Assembly: GCA_027010005.1 (NCBI GenBank)
Contig: JALVCM010000067.1
Coordinates: forward strand, 1-16,267
Length of the DNA stretch: 16,267 nucleotides
Direction: 5' to 3'
Source of the DNA: Thiohalobacter sp.
GTDB taxonomy: Bacteria > Pseudomonadota > Gammaproteobacteria > DSM-19610
Shown: positions 4,633 to 11,344 of the stretch, one piece after another
How the letters are laid out: every line of letters begins with the position of its first letter
How positions within the stretch are numbered: position 1 is the first letter of the stretch
Notes under the pieces: model-generated
The model's database searches: none
What the model was told of the DNA's origin: nothing
The model's input: the letters and a program-made list of their open reading frames with translations, nothing else
Program-made: the position numbers and the translations under genes

Positions 4633-4777
4633 GAGGCAAGTATATCATGGCTGCTTCGCGACGTAGCCAGCCGTTTACGAACGCACGAAATTTATATTTA
4701 TGCTCAGAAAGACGCTCGTTGAAACGTCGCTGTTCGATGAACAGTGTGGCAGATAAATCACCTGCGGATTCAACTCG
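4633..4777. other. Intergenic boundary between the tRNA-linked element and ICE debris
   Basis: No gene is evident. Apart from the promoter dyad at its left, it contains CTGTTC-gat-GAACAG (4729-4743), a 6-bp inverted repeat. Composition changes here from moderate GC on the left to GC-rich ICE remnants on the right, so a past recombination junction is likely nearby. Confidence 0.4.
4639..4669 (-). promoter_or_regulatory. -10 box and operator-like dyad of the small acidic gene
   Basis: TATACT on the minus strand (complement of 4639-4644) is six bases from the ATG. Immediately upstream, 4648-4669 is a 22-bp imperfect palindrome centred on TCGCGA, with TGGCT and AGCCA ends and four mismatched positions. 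It overlaps where the -35 box would be; no good -35 is present, so activation or repression through the dyad is plausible. Confidence 0.4.
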
Positions 4778-5290
4778 CTAATGCAACGGATGGGCTGATG
4801 CCAAAGATGAACAGAAGGATGGAATAACCCAGCTCGGGTCTAGCGGCATGGGTGGTACCAAGCAGTTCAGCCAGAGGGTGAGGACGAACAGGGCCAAGCC
4901 GCGCTTGGTGCGGTGATAGATGAAGTCGAACTCCCGGCCGGCGCCGGTGCGCCGCAGATACTAGGTGATCAGGCCGCCGCCTCCAGAAAGATCCAGTTGC
5001 CGAGGAGAAACCGGCGCTTTGTCTCGTTGAGGGGCGAAAGCCGTGTTGGGTCCACTGCCCAGCGAATGAACTCATCCAGCCCCAGCAAGATGAAGACGGC
5101 CTCGTAGGCCCCGTCAGCCAGGGTGCGGATGATGGCCCAGGCGTGATCGTCGGCCAGGCGGCTGATCACGTCCACCTCGGACGCGAGATTGGCCTTGAGG
5201 GTTGCCAAGCCCCGCGCCCCGTCGGGATAGGGCCAGAGCACGTAGAGCATGTCCACCCGGTAGACGTTCTTTTCGTCGGGGGACTGTGTC
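4778..5290 (-). pseudogene. Remnant of ICE membrane protein (DUF4400/TIGR03747-like)
   Basis: Two pieces in different frames look like one protein of the mating-apparatus cluster of Pseudomonas-type ICEs. Frame one (about 5290 down to 4969) reads YRVDMLYVLWPYPDGARG, later DGAYEAVFILLGLDEFI and NWIFLEAAA, then stops. Frame two (about 4965 to 4778) continues RRTGAGREFDFIYHRTKRG and LVPPMPLDPSWV. The G-x-G-R-E-x-x-F-x-Y-H-x-x-K-R signature is characteristic of DUF4400. A normal member has a longer hydrophobic segment between the pieces, so an internal deletion with frameshift is likely. The N-terminus is also missing beyond an in-frame stop near 5290. Family identity is from memory of motifs. 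The copy cannot be functional as read. Confidence 0.6.
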
Positions 5291-5361
5291 TAACAGCAAC
5301 TCCGCGAGGGACAGTTACTCCACCACTTCTTTGGATTCGAGCCGCCGTAGCCTCTCCATAG

Positions 5362-5550
5362 AGACAATCGCATCGTCCAAGTGCTTCAAACATTCGTGAG
5401 CTGGAGCCAAAAAGCACCGAATATCTCGGCTCACCGGTTACGATCACCTGCACAAAAGACAAATCCGGTGAAATACGGATCCGATACGCCGACTTTGAAA
5501 TCTTGCAAGGTATCCTAGAAAGGATCGGTGCGATTGAACCGGACTTTTAA
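5362..5550 (+). pseudogene. C-terminal fragment of a ParB-like partition protein
   Basis: An open frame of about 62 codons ends at TAA 5548-5550 and has no start of its own. It contains REL-E, EYLGSPVTITCTKDKSGE and IRIRYADFEILQGILERI. This is the pattern of the ParB C-terminal dimerisation domain: a helix, then two strands, one rich in I-R-I-x-Y, then a helix ending in LDGILERI in typical members. The DNA-binding and CTPase domains are absent; upstream is a TAG stop at 5359-5361 and then unrelated antisense ICE sequence. It lies on the opposite strand to its ICE-derived neighbours, so it arrived by a separate rearrangement. The match rests on a short domain. Confidence 0.5.
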
Positions 5551-5828
5551 GCCACCTTGTCATCAACGCATCAACAACTGTTCATTGACAGCCCTCTATC
5601 CAGAAAATGGACCTCAGAACAGGTCAATTTGGGCACCATTTTTTTGATAATGTTTTTCATTATTTTCAATAGCTTAAGGTGCGAGTTGGCCATGGCCAAC
5701 TGTTGCTTGTTTTCGCTTAAAATATCCCATACAAACCCTACCACAGCGTCTTTGACTGCCCAGCACCAGCAGGCAGACGATGAAGAACTATTTCAGCGTA
5801 CAGAGCACCTCGGTCAGCCGCCTGCGAG
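5551..5828. other. Intergenic junk with perfect 18-bp palindrome
   Basis: No convincing gene is present. AT-rich sequence to about 5740 carries AGTTGGCCA/TGGCCAACT (5684-5701), a perfect 18-bp palindrome. From about 5790 the minus strand turns GC-rich and encodes the first residues of a gene beginning MTRRRLTEVL at 5832. That gene overlaps the relaxase stop by four bases and ends at a stop after 13 codons, a further ICE stub. Confidence 0.4.
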
Positions 5829-6861
5829 TCATGGCTGCTCCCGGCGGCAACGCTCTACCCAGGCCCTGATCTCATCCATGTCCCGCGGCAGCAGGGGGGC
5901 GTCCCCGGCCAAGGGGAGCCGCTACTTGTAGAACTGTCCCCCGTCGAGCAGCCCGAAGGCCTGCCCATTGGGGAGCTGTACCAGGTCCGCCGGGGTGAGC
6001 ATCTGGGTCTCGATCTCGGTCAGCCGGTCCGCGTTCTGGGCAACGAAATCCACCGGTGTGTCCGAGTCGTTGTTGTCTGTGGTGCGGGACTCGGCCACCT
6101 TGGTGTTGACCCGCACCTTGGGAAGCTGGTCGATGACCGATTTGCCGAGGTCGTGGAGCAGGGCGCCGGTGGCCGTGGCATAGGTCCAGAGGTCCTGCCG
6201 GGCGGCCAGCTCCTCGGCGGCGGCCCCCGGGGGGCAGCAGCCGGCCTCGGCGCAGTTTCAGGGCTTCGCGAACCACATCCAGCCCGTGGATCAGCACGCC
6301 GCGTGGGCCGGCGTGGTGATGTGCTTCCAAGGCCGGCACCTGCTAGACGAAGCCGGCGTAGGCCTCGAAGACCATGGCGTAGGCAGGGTGCCGGCATTCG
6401 GCATCGGCAGAGCCCCCTCCACCGGCGGGCCGACATGGCGCCTTCTGCCCTAGAGATTCAGCAGCGCACCCATTGGTCCAGCCATTCAGAGACCTCTTCG
6501 GGCGGGGCCAAGGCTCCCAGTCGCGCCAGAAATGCACGGCGTTGCCGTGCCGTTTCAGGAAATCCTCGAGCGTGATCACGAGCGGATTCCACATTTCGCC
6601 GGCGGCCGCCGCCCGGTACTCGAACAGGGGGAGGCGACAGAGTTGGTGGCGTAGGATAGCCGCCTGGCGCGGACCAGGCGCCGCGATGGCAGCCCGCAGG
6701 GCGCCCAGGACGACGGCCGAGGGAAGCTCGTCAGGGTCCTCGATGACCCTTTCCAAGCCCCTGAGATGCTTGAGCAGGACCCGGCAGGGCTCGATCCACG
6801 GGCCAAGCTCAGCCTCGTGGATGTGGGCGAGCGTGATGCGGGATACGGATGGCGTGCTCAT
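5829..6861 (-). pseudogene. traI: Decayed MobH-type conjugative relaxase (TraI_2 / PFL_4751-like)
   Basis: The relaxase nicks the element's origin of transfer before conjugation; this copy is broken. The minus strand reads EAHHHAGPRGVLIHGLDVV, the HHHAGPGGLLxHxLEV signature of MobH relaxases, and in another frame GALLHDLGKSVIDQL, the HD motif. An amber codon at 6343-6345 interrupts the first part in frame (AGFV-stop-QVPALEA). A frameshift follows in a C/G run near 6226-6240, and another stop follows FYK at 5922. After that the same frame runs to TGA at 5829 (DEIRAWVERC). The stretch upstream of about 6400 (IHEAELGPWIEPCRVLL and beyond) does not match the relaxase N-terminus I know and may belong to a different fused remnant. 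The ATG at 6859-6861 has no good ribosome binding site. Confidence 0.65.
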
Positions 6862-7080
6862 GCGTCGGCACTGTACCAACGCCGACTGACTCACACCATG
6901 GAAAACGTGATTACCGTTCCGGGCGGATTTTGCAGCGGCGGACGCGCCGCCCTTTGGGTAATCCTTTCATCGCCGCGCGCCCCTTCGAGCGCGGCGGCCC
7001 TTTCGGGTAAGGCCTTTGCTGCTACCAATCGTCTTCTCTTGGAAGAACGATTTTGGCAAGTGTCAGATGGGCATGGAAAT
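6862..7080. other. Intergenic region without recognisable gene
   Basis: The sequence is GC-rich with low-complexity GCGCG-type runs near 6930-7010, then becomes AT-richer. No frame shows a ribosome binding site with a plausible protein. It is a junction between ICE debris and the IS256-like remnant. Confidence 0.4.
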
Positions 7081-7362
7081 TTACGGAGAGTTAACGGCGT
7101 CAAAAGTAAATGCCGGTATATGCAACACCAACTCGCCGTCATCGCTGCGAACCATCTTTTGGCTGTAGCCACTGCGGTGGTTGCCCACCGCCCGCTCGGC
7201 CTCGGTTTCCAGATGGGCATCAAGCTTGGCTTTGAGTATCAGCTCCGCCAGCGCCTTCTACAACTCTCCCAGCAGCCAGTTGGACTGCTAAACGGTGGCC
7301 GGTTCTTCAGTAGTTAACCCAGATAGTCTGGCAGAAAATGCTGGGTTATTCGTCTTTGCCAT
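7081..7362 (-). pseudogene. N-terminal remnant of an IS256-family transposase
   Basis: A good start, GAGGAATT-ATG at 7360-7362, opens MAKTNNPAFSARLSGL, stops after 24 codons, and then continues in frame through a second stop. It proceeds with KALAELILKAKLDAHLETEA, then ERAVGNHRSGYSQKMVRSDD and GELVLHIP. This matches the N-terminus of IS256-family mutator transposases, with L-x-A-x-L-x-A-H-L, G-N-x-R-x-G and S-K-K-x-V followed by a G-E-x-x-L-x-x-P strand. Only the first roughly 90 residues remain; the DDE catalytic core is absent. It begins 38 bp beyond the last gene of the His-Xaa-Ser operon, so it borders that block. Confidence 0.65.
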
Positions 7363-7400
7363 AATTCCTCTTTCTCCCTCGGGAAACAGGCTTGGAATTT

Positions 7401-8099
7401 TTAGTCCAGACATCTATTCAGTCTTTCTATAATATAGGAGCATTCATCTGGATCCACGCTCAATCCACTAAACCACTTTACATACGCCCACCGGTTTATG
7501 TATTCACACACGTATTCCTTATTTGGGGGAAGCCACCCCATTGGTTCCTTTGCGCCCTTTGAGCGATTTAGCGACTTCCATACAGGAATCAGATTTGCAG
7601 AAACGCGATAACTATTCGCGAATCTAGCTCTATCTACTGGTTTCCACTCTGATGCTCCACTTTCATGAGCCTCTTTTATAGGGACCAAATGATCAATATC
7701 TAAATCATGAGCATTCTCAAACATTAATCCAGAATAAGGGTCGTACCAAAGTCCCATTTCAACACGACAGCCATCAAGAGAATATACCACTGGAATTAAT
7801 GATGTTTCATTAAGCACTTCAGCTCTGGTGTCCTGGCAATCGTGATCCTGATCATCCCATCTTCCGCCCGAATATTCGAGAAACTCACGACGATTATAGG
7901 GTGTGCTTTGTTCTTCTTGAATTGGAATCGTTACAGCTAGTTTCCGTGAAAGGTCACATCCGGTTATTGTGCATGGGTGGATCACGACTTTACAGGAGAC
8001 AGCTCCTGCGTCTTGTGCTGCAAAGACAAAGCATAGCAATGCAGGTATTGAGATGCATTTAAATGGCTTTAAGGAACGCAACAATCTTTTCGATTTCAT
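7401..8099 (-). CDS. Secreted HNH nuclease (DUF1524/GmrSD-C-like)
   Basis: This 232-residue protein has a basic N-terminus, a hydrophobic core (ISIPALLCFVFAAQ, residues 16-29) and a plausible signal cleavage after AGA near 33. The mature protein carries the secreted HNH layout: YNRREFLEY (68-76), DQDHDCQDTRAEVL (83-96), the catalytic DIDHLVPIKEA (134-144) and the downstream Asn-containing NLIPVWKSLNRSKG (169-182), then WLPPNKEYVCEY. Asp135 and His137 are the expected metal and catalytic residues. Several cysteines suggest disulfides in the periplasm. It probably cuts DNA outside the cytoplasm. The start overlaps the MauG-like gene by 41 bp, which implies translational coupling. It is the last gene of the His-Xaa-Ser operon. 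I do not know it as a standard member of that system. Confidence 0.82.
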   Translation of the reverse strand: MKSKRLLRSLKPFKCISIPALLCFVFAAQDAGAVSCKVVIHPCTITGCDLSRKLAVTIPIQEEQSTPYNRREFLEYSGGRWDDQDHDCQDTRAEVLNETSLIPVVYSLDGCRVEMGLWYDPYSGLMFENAHDLDIDHLVPIKEAHESGASEWKPVDRARFANSYRVSANLIPVWKSLNRSKGAKEPMGWLPPNKEYVCEYINRWAYVKWFSGLSVDPDECSYIIERLNRCLD

Positions 8100-9294
8100 C
8101 CTTAGACTTAAGGTCTATTGTAGTTAATAGTTTATCTCGCGACCCCATCAGCTTCCCAATACGGTAATAATCTATTAAATAATAATCCCTATGCTTTATA
8201 TAAAACTCCATGGGATTATAGTGATGAGTAACGACTTCCTCGAGTGTTTGAAATACCCCATTATGTCCATATGGTGCCGTCGAACTAACTTCAATGAGCG
8301 GGGGGGTGCGAAATCTGTATAAATCCTCCAACCGGTTGGTAACGCCCGCCCTTCCTATATCCCTATGTCTGCTGTGTGGACCAAATTCTCCCTGAGGGGT
8401 TCCTATAGAATGATATTCGAAATCGCTGAATAGCTCACCGTCATGACAAGAGGCGCAGCGTCCCTTTCCAAAGAATAAAACTGCTCCTTCTTTCTGTCGA
8501 GTAGTTAAGGCTTGTAAATCACCTTTCAAATAGCGGTCCCAATTGCTTTCTTCGCATCTAAATTCATCCGCAATAAACTGTGCAAGCAGGTTGCCTATAT
8601 CAACCAGCTCCAGTTTTTGCGGATCGATACCGGCTGCGGATAGCTTTTCTCTGAGGGCCCGCGTTGAAGCATCATTGGAGTTTATAATCCTACTTCTTAT
8701 TGCTTCTCCAACCGCCATATATTTGTCATAGTATACCTTATCTCCAACCTTGGCCTGGATATCATTTGATGCTAGATAGCTTGTCTCTCCGAGAAATTCA
8801 TCTCTTTCCACAAGAGGTAATATCGCTGCCGCAGCAAGAGGTGACTCAAACCCTGTAACATAATTGCCAAACTGTGTAACAATTCTTTGCCCATCTTGTT
8901 GGGCTTTCCCATCCCAGAAAAAGGCTTTGAATTGGGGGTGCCCTCGTCCCTTAAGGGATAAGGTGTTACGTTGGACCAGCACGCCACCATTCTGATAACG
9001 AACTTTTCCTTCACCATCACCGCCAACCCCAATTGCCAAAGGTAATCCATCCGTGCTGCCAAATCGATCTAGGTGACAACTCCTGCAAGAAATATCTTTG
9101 TTACCACTTAGAATCTTCGATTCAAATAACTCCCGTCCAGCGGTTACTCTGGCACGGTTATCAATAATAGGAACGCCACAATTCTTTGGCTGCAAATTAT
9201 ACACTTTCTTTATAAGATCTATCTGATCATCAAGATCTAAAGCCCACGCATCAGTAACAATGGCTAGTGTGAAAAGGAGTACTAGTATAATCAT
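8059..9294 (-). CDS. MauG-like di-heme cytochrome c peroxidase of the His-Xaa-Ser system
   Basis: This 411-residue periplasmic protein begins with a signal peptide (MIILVLLFTLAIVTDAWA). Two c-type heme motifs are present: CRSCH at 70-74 and CASCH at 280-284. APYGHNGVF with a following TLEEVVTHHYNP is the conserved C-terminal signature of di-heme peroxidases. MauG uses such hemes to oxidise residues of a partner protein into a quinone cofactor. The version found beside His-Xaa-Ser genes is annotated in TIGR03981 (from memory) as a putative quinone-modification enzyme. HxsA is the obvious candidate substrate. The gene overlaps the preceding small membrane-protein gene by ATGA and its 3' end overlaps the HNH gene. 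Heme loading would need host cytochrome c maturation. The family call is secure; the substrate is inferred. Confidence 0.9.
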   Translation of the reverse strand: MIILVLLFTLAIVTDAWALDLDDQIDLIKKVYNLQPKNCGVPIIDNRARVTAGRELFESKILSGNKDISCRSCHLDRFGSTDGLPLAIGVGGDGEGKVRYQNGGVLVQRNTLSLKGRGHPQFKAFFWDGKAQQDGQRIVTQFGNYVTGFESPLAAAAILPLVERDEFLGETSYLASNDIQAKVGDKVYYDKYMAVGEAIRSRIINSNDASTRALREKLSAAGIDPQKLELVDIGNLLAQFIADEFRCEESNWDRYLKGDLQALTTRQKEGAVLFFGKGRCASCHDGELFSDFEYHSIGTPQGEFGPHSRHRDIGRAGVTNRLEDLYRFRTPPLIEVSSTAPYGHNGVFQTLEEVVTHHYNPMEFYIKHRDYYLIDYYRIGKLMGSRDKLLTTIDLKSKDEIEKIVAFLKAI

Positions 9295-9644
9295 CTTTCA
9301 CTAAACCGATGCTGTTTCACAAACTCTTCCGGTGATCGTTGGTAAAGTTCTAAGCTTTTTAGGCCAAGCCATGAGAGATACTCTTCTGGTAACCCGCTCA
9401 TTAGTAGAACTTTCCTTGTTTTATCGTATCGATGGCAGGCAAGAAGTTGTGTTGTTTCCGAACGCTTGTCGACAAGATTATCTTGTCGATAATACCAACT
9501 GCTTTCCATCGCGGTATCACACTCATAAACATATTTCATAAAATCATCGGAATACATCACCGCAGCACCGAATGGAATCAGAATTTCCTTTATCAACCAT
9601 CCCGCAGCGAATATTGCAACAATGATTTTCCAAGCTTTGTTCAT
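9291..9644 (-). CDS. Small membrane-anchored His-Xaa-Ser system protein (TIGR03982-like)
   Basis: This 117-residue protein has one N-terminal membrane segment (IIVAIFAAGWLIKEILIPFGAAV, roughly residues 8-30). A soluble domain follows that probably faces the periplasm, with features such as YVYECDTAMESSWYY, two cysteines and PEEYLSWLGL. No catalytic motif is evident. Its ATG abuts the hxsA stop codon directly, with AAGGG six bases upstream, and its stop overlaps the MauG-like start. A family of small proteins confined to His-Xaa-Ser loci exists as TIGR03982, and position and size fit it, but I assign it from context rather than from a motif. It may tether or chaperone HxsA or the peroxidase. 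Confidence 0.65.
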   Translation of the reverse strand: MNKAWKIIVAIFAAGWLIKEILIPFGAAVMYSDDFMKYVYECDTAMESSWYYRQDNLVDKRSETTQLLACHRYDKTRKVLLMSGLPEEYLSWLGLKSLELYQRSPEEFVKQHRFSER

Positions 9645-10211
9645 TTAGAACCCTTTTATGCCCAAAGCATTTAATGTTTCCGCGTCCATCACACTTGTTC
9701 CTGGGATGCCTTTATCCTTTTTAAACTTTTTGACAGCATCTCTGGTTTTTGGCCCCATAATTCCATCAATTGGGCCATCATAATAACCCTGAAATTGTAG
9801 TGTTAATTGCATTCTCATAATAATATTTTTTCTTGCCTCCTTATCTTTCAGGCGTTGCGCTGAGGACGTACTTCTCGAAGGATAGGAAGATTTTGGGCGC
9901 GCCTTTTGTCCAAGTGGGTCAGCATTATGAATTTCTCTCCTCTTCGGTTGTGGTGTATAGCTAGGAGATATAGGTGGCGATGGTGTCCTGTAGCCTCCAC
10001 CAGAAGACGAACGGTGTGATCGATGAGAGCCATGTGATGAGTGGCTTCTATGTCCTGCGAGTAACTGTGATACACCAATATTTAGATCAGCTGGTTTTAA
10101 GTTATCAGGGGTCAAGGGAGTAGACGGGCTGTCTACTTTTACAGCTGCATTACTATTTTGGACGAGCGATAAAGAAATCAATGTCGCTAATCTTTTGAAT
10201 CGATCTTTCAT
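9645..10211 (-). CDS. hxsA: His-Xaa-Ser repeat protein HxsA with peptidoglycan-binding domain
   Basis: This is the presumed modified product of the system. Residues 1-23 form a signal peptide-like segment (MKDRFKRLATLISLSLVQNS then NAA). Residues 54-68 are five tandem His-X-Ser triplets: HRS, HSS, HGS, HRS, HRS. A flexible, Ser/Pro/Arg-rich linker runs to about 130. The C-terminus (about 132-188; LQFQGYYDGPIDGIMGPKT, then AVKKFKKDKG) is a PG_binding_1 domain with the typical G-x-x-D-G-x-x-G-x-x-T pattern, so the protein should attach to the cell wall. The two radical SAM enzymes encoded upstream probably modify the triplet region; the chemistry is unknown. AGGAGG precedes the ATG by five bases, and the start overlaps the hxsC stop (ATGA). 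The match to HxsA (TIGR03979) is strong. Confidence 0.9.
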   Translation of the reverse strand: MKDRFKRLATLISLSLVQNSNAAVKVDSPSTPLTPDNLKPADLNIGVSQLLAGHRSHSSHGSHRSHRSSSGGGYRTPSPPISPSYTPQPKRREIHNADPLGQKARPKSSYPSRSTSSAQRLKDKEARKNIIMRMQLTLQFQGYYDGPIDGIMGPKTRDAVKKFKKDKGIPGTSVMDAETLNALGIKGF

Positions 10212-11344
10212 TTGATCCTCCTAACTTTCTCTTGAAAACTCCCAATAGAAGATGCAAACATCCCTCCACATTCCTGTTGTACTTTGCATCCTATGCAATC
10301 CTGAGGATAATAGTTCTTCCAATCTGAAATGGCCTTCACTGCTCTAGTGCGAAGATATTCAGTAACAAGGCAAAGGGGGTAGTTGAATAACCTAACATTA
10401 CATCCATATCGCTCGCCCACTCGAACTGCCTTTTCTAGATTGTCGATCTGATCTTCGACGGGTGTATAAATACTATTATAGTTCTTGCGCGCAAGTCCTT
10501 TTGGTTCTAAATTCATTATAGAAATAATCTTGATCGGTAAGTAGTTGGACGTGATAAATTCCAATATATTTTTTAGGCTGGTTATGTTTTGGCGAGTAGG
10601 GACTATACGAAGCTCAATAGTCTGACCCAAATTTAAGATATTAGAGATACCAGAGATGGTTTCAATAAAGGCTCCGCTAGAACCAACCAGTTCATCATGC
10701 AATGTCGCCTTATGTCCGTACAAGGGAATCCCCCAAAGAACCTCTCTCTCACCAATATTACGAACAATTTCTCTAGCATATTCATAATTGGAAAGGCTCC
10801 TGCCATTGGTTAATATATGAAGCTTGGTTTTATTTCCTAGTTTGCTTATTGTCTTGATAAGAGTTAAAAATGCGTTTTTATTATGCGTCGGTTCTCCGCC
10901 AGACAGGCCAACATAGTCACATGTGTCGAAATTAAGCAGGGCTAAAGTAGCTTTATGATATAGCTCTGTATCCTCCAGCTCATTAGGAGGCTGAGAGCAG
11001 AATCGACATCGGTTTTCGCACTGTTCGGTTAAAAGTAAAGTGTTTGCGTTCGAGCCGGCTGTCAATATTCCTTTTATTTTACCGTGTCTAGGGTTGATCC
11101 ATAGAATGTCGCCCTCTGTAAAAGTTTCACTTAAGCCATCACAAAAAAATGAACCAACCGTTGTTGCTGAACGAAAGCTTCTTATCGTATACCACCCTTC
11201 AGAGTTTCCTGTGGAATCCAGATTAATAAATGGAAGATGGGGGATTTCCTTCCCTTCTGCGTTAGACCGACCGAATACGTACAATCCCTCTATTTCCGTA
11301 TCGGCTCTGCACGGCAGGGTATTTACTCTGAGAGGTTCAACCAT
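10208..11344 (-). CDS. hxsC: Radical SAM maturase HxsC
   Basis: This 378-residue cytoplasmic enzyme is expected to use a 4Fe-4S cluster and S-adenosylmethionine to start radical chemistry on HxsA, together with HxsB. The cluster motif is C109-E-N-R-C113-R-F-C116, placed unusually far in after a 100-residue N-terminal domain. GLSGGEPTHNK is the SAM-contacting GGEP segment. A C-terminal cysteine set, C350-x2-C353-x5-C359 (CIGCKVQQEC), probably binds an auxiliary cluster. The N-terminal domain has no motif I know. The gene overlaps hxsB by 22 bp at its start and hxsA by 4 bp at its end. The paired radical SAM layout around HxsA fits HxsC (TIGR03977). Confidence 0.88.
   Translation of the reverse strand: MVEPLRVNTLPCRADTEIEGLYVFGRSNAEGKEIPHLPFINLDSTGNSEGWYTIRSFRSATTVGSFFCDGLSETFTEGDILWINPRHGKIKGILTAGSNANTLLLTEQCENRCRFCSQPPNELEDTELYHKATLALLNFDTCDYVGLSGGEPTHNKNAFLTLIKTISKLGNKTKLHILTNGRSLSNYEYAREIVRNIGEREVLWGIPLYGHKATLHDELVGSSGAFIETISGISNILNLGQTIELRIVPTRQNITSLKNILEFITSNYLPIKIISIMNLEPKGLARKNYNSIYTPVEDQIDNLEKAVRVGERYGCNVRLFNYPLCLVTEYLRTRAVKAISDWKNYYPQDCIGCKVQQECGGMFASSIGSFQEKVRRIK

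Noticed and set aside
5557..5931. Plus-strand open frame of 124 codons over the palindrome
   Set aside because: It crosses a sharp composition change into antisense ICE sequence, and its second half is the reverse complement of relaxase-remnant sequence. It is a chance frame.
6766..7317. Plus-strand open frame of 183 codons
   Set aside because: It is antisense to both the ICE remnant and the IS256-like remnant and has no recognisable domain.
7315..7348. TAACCCAG/CTGGGTTA inverted repeat as terminator of the His-Xaa-Ser operon
   Set aside because: The loop is 18 bases, the stem is not GC-rich and no U-run follows on the minus strand. It overlaps the start of the IS256-like remnant.
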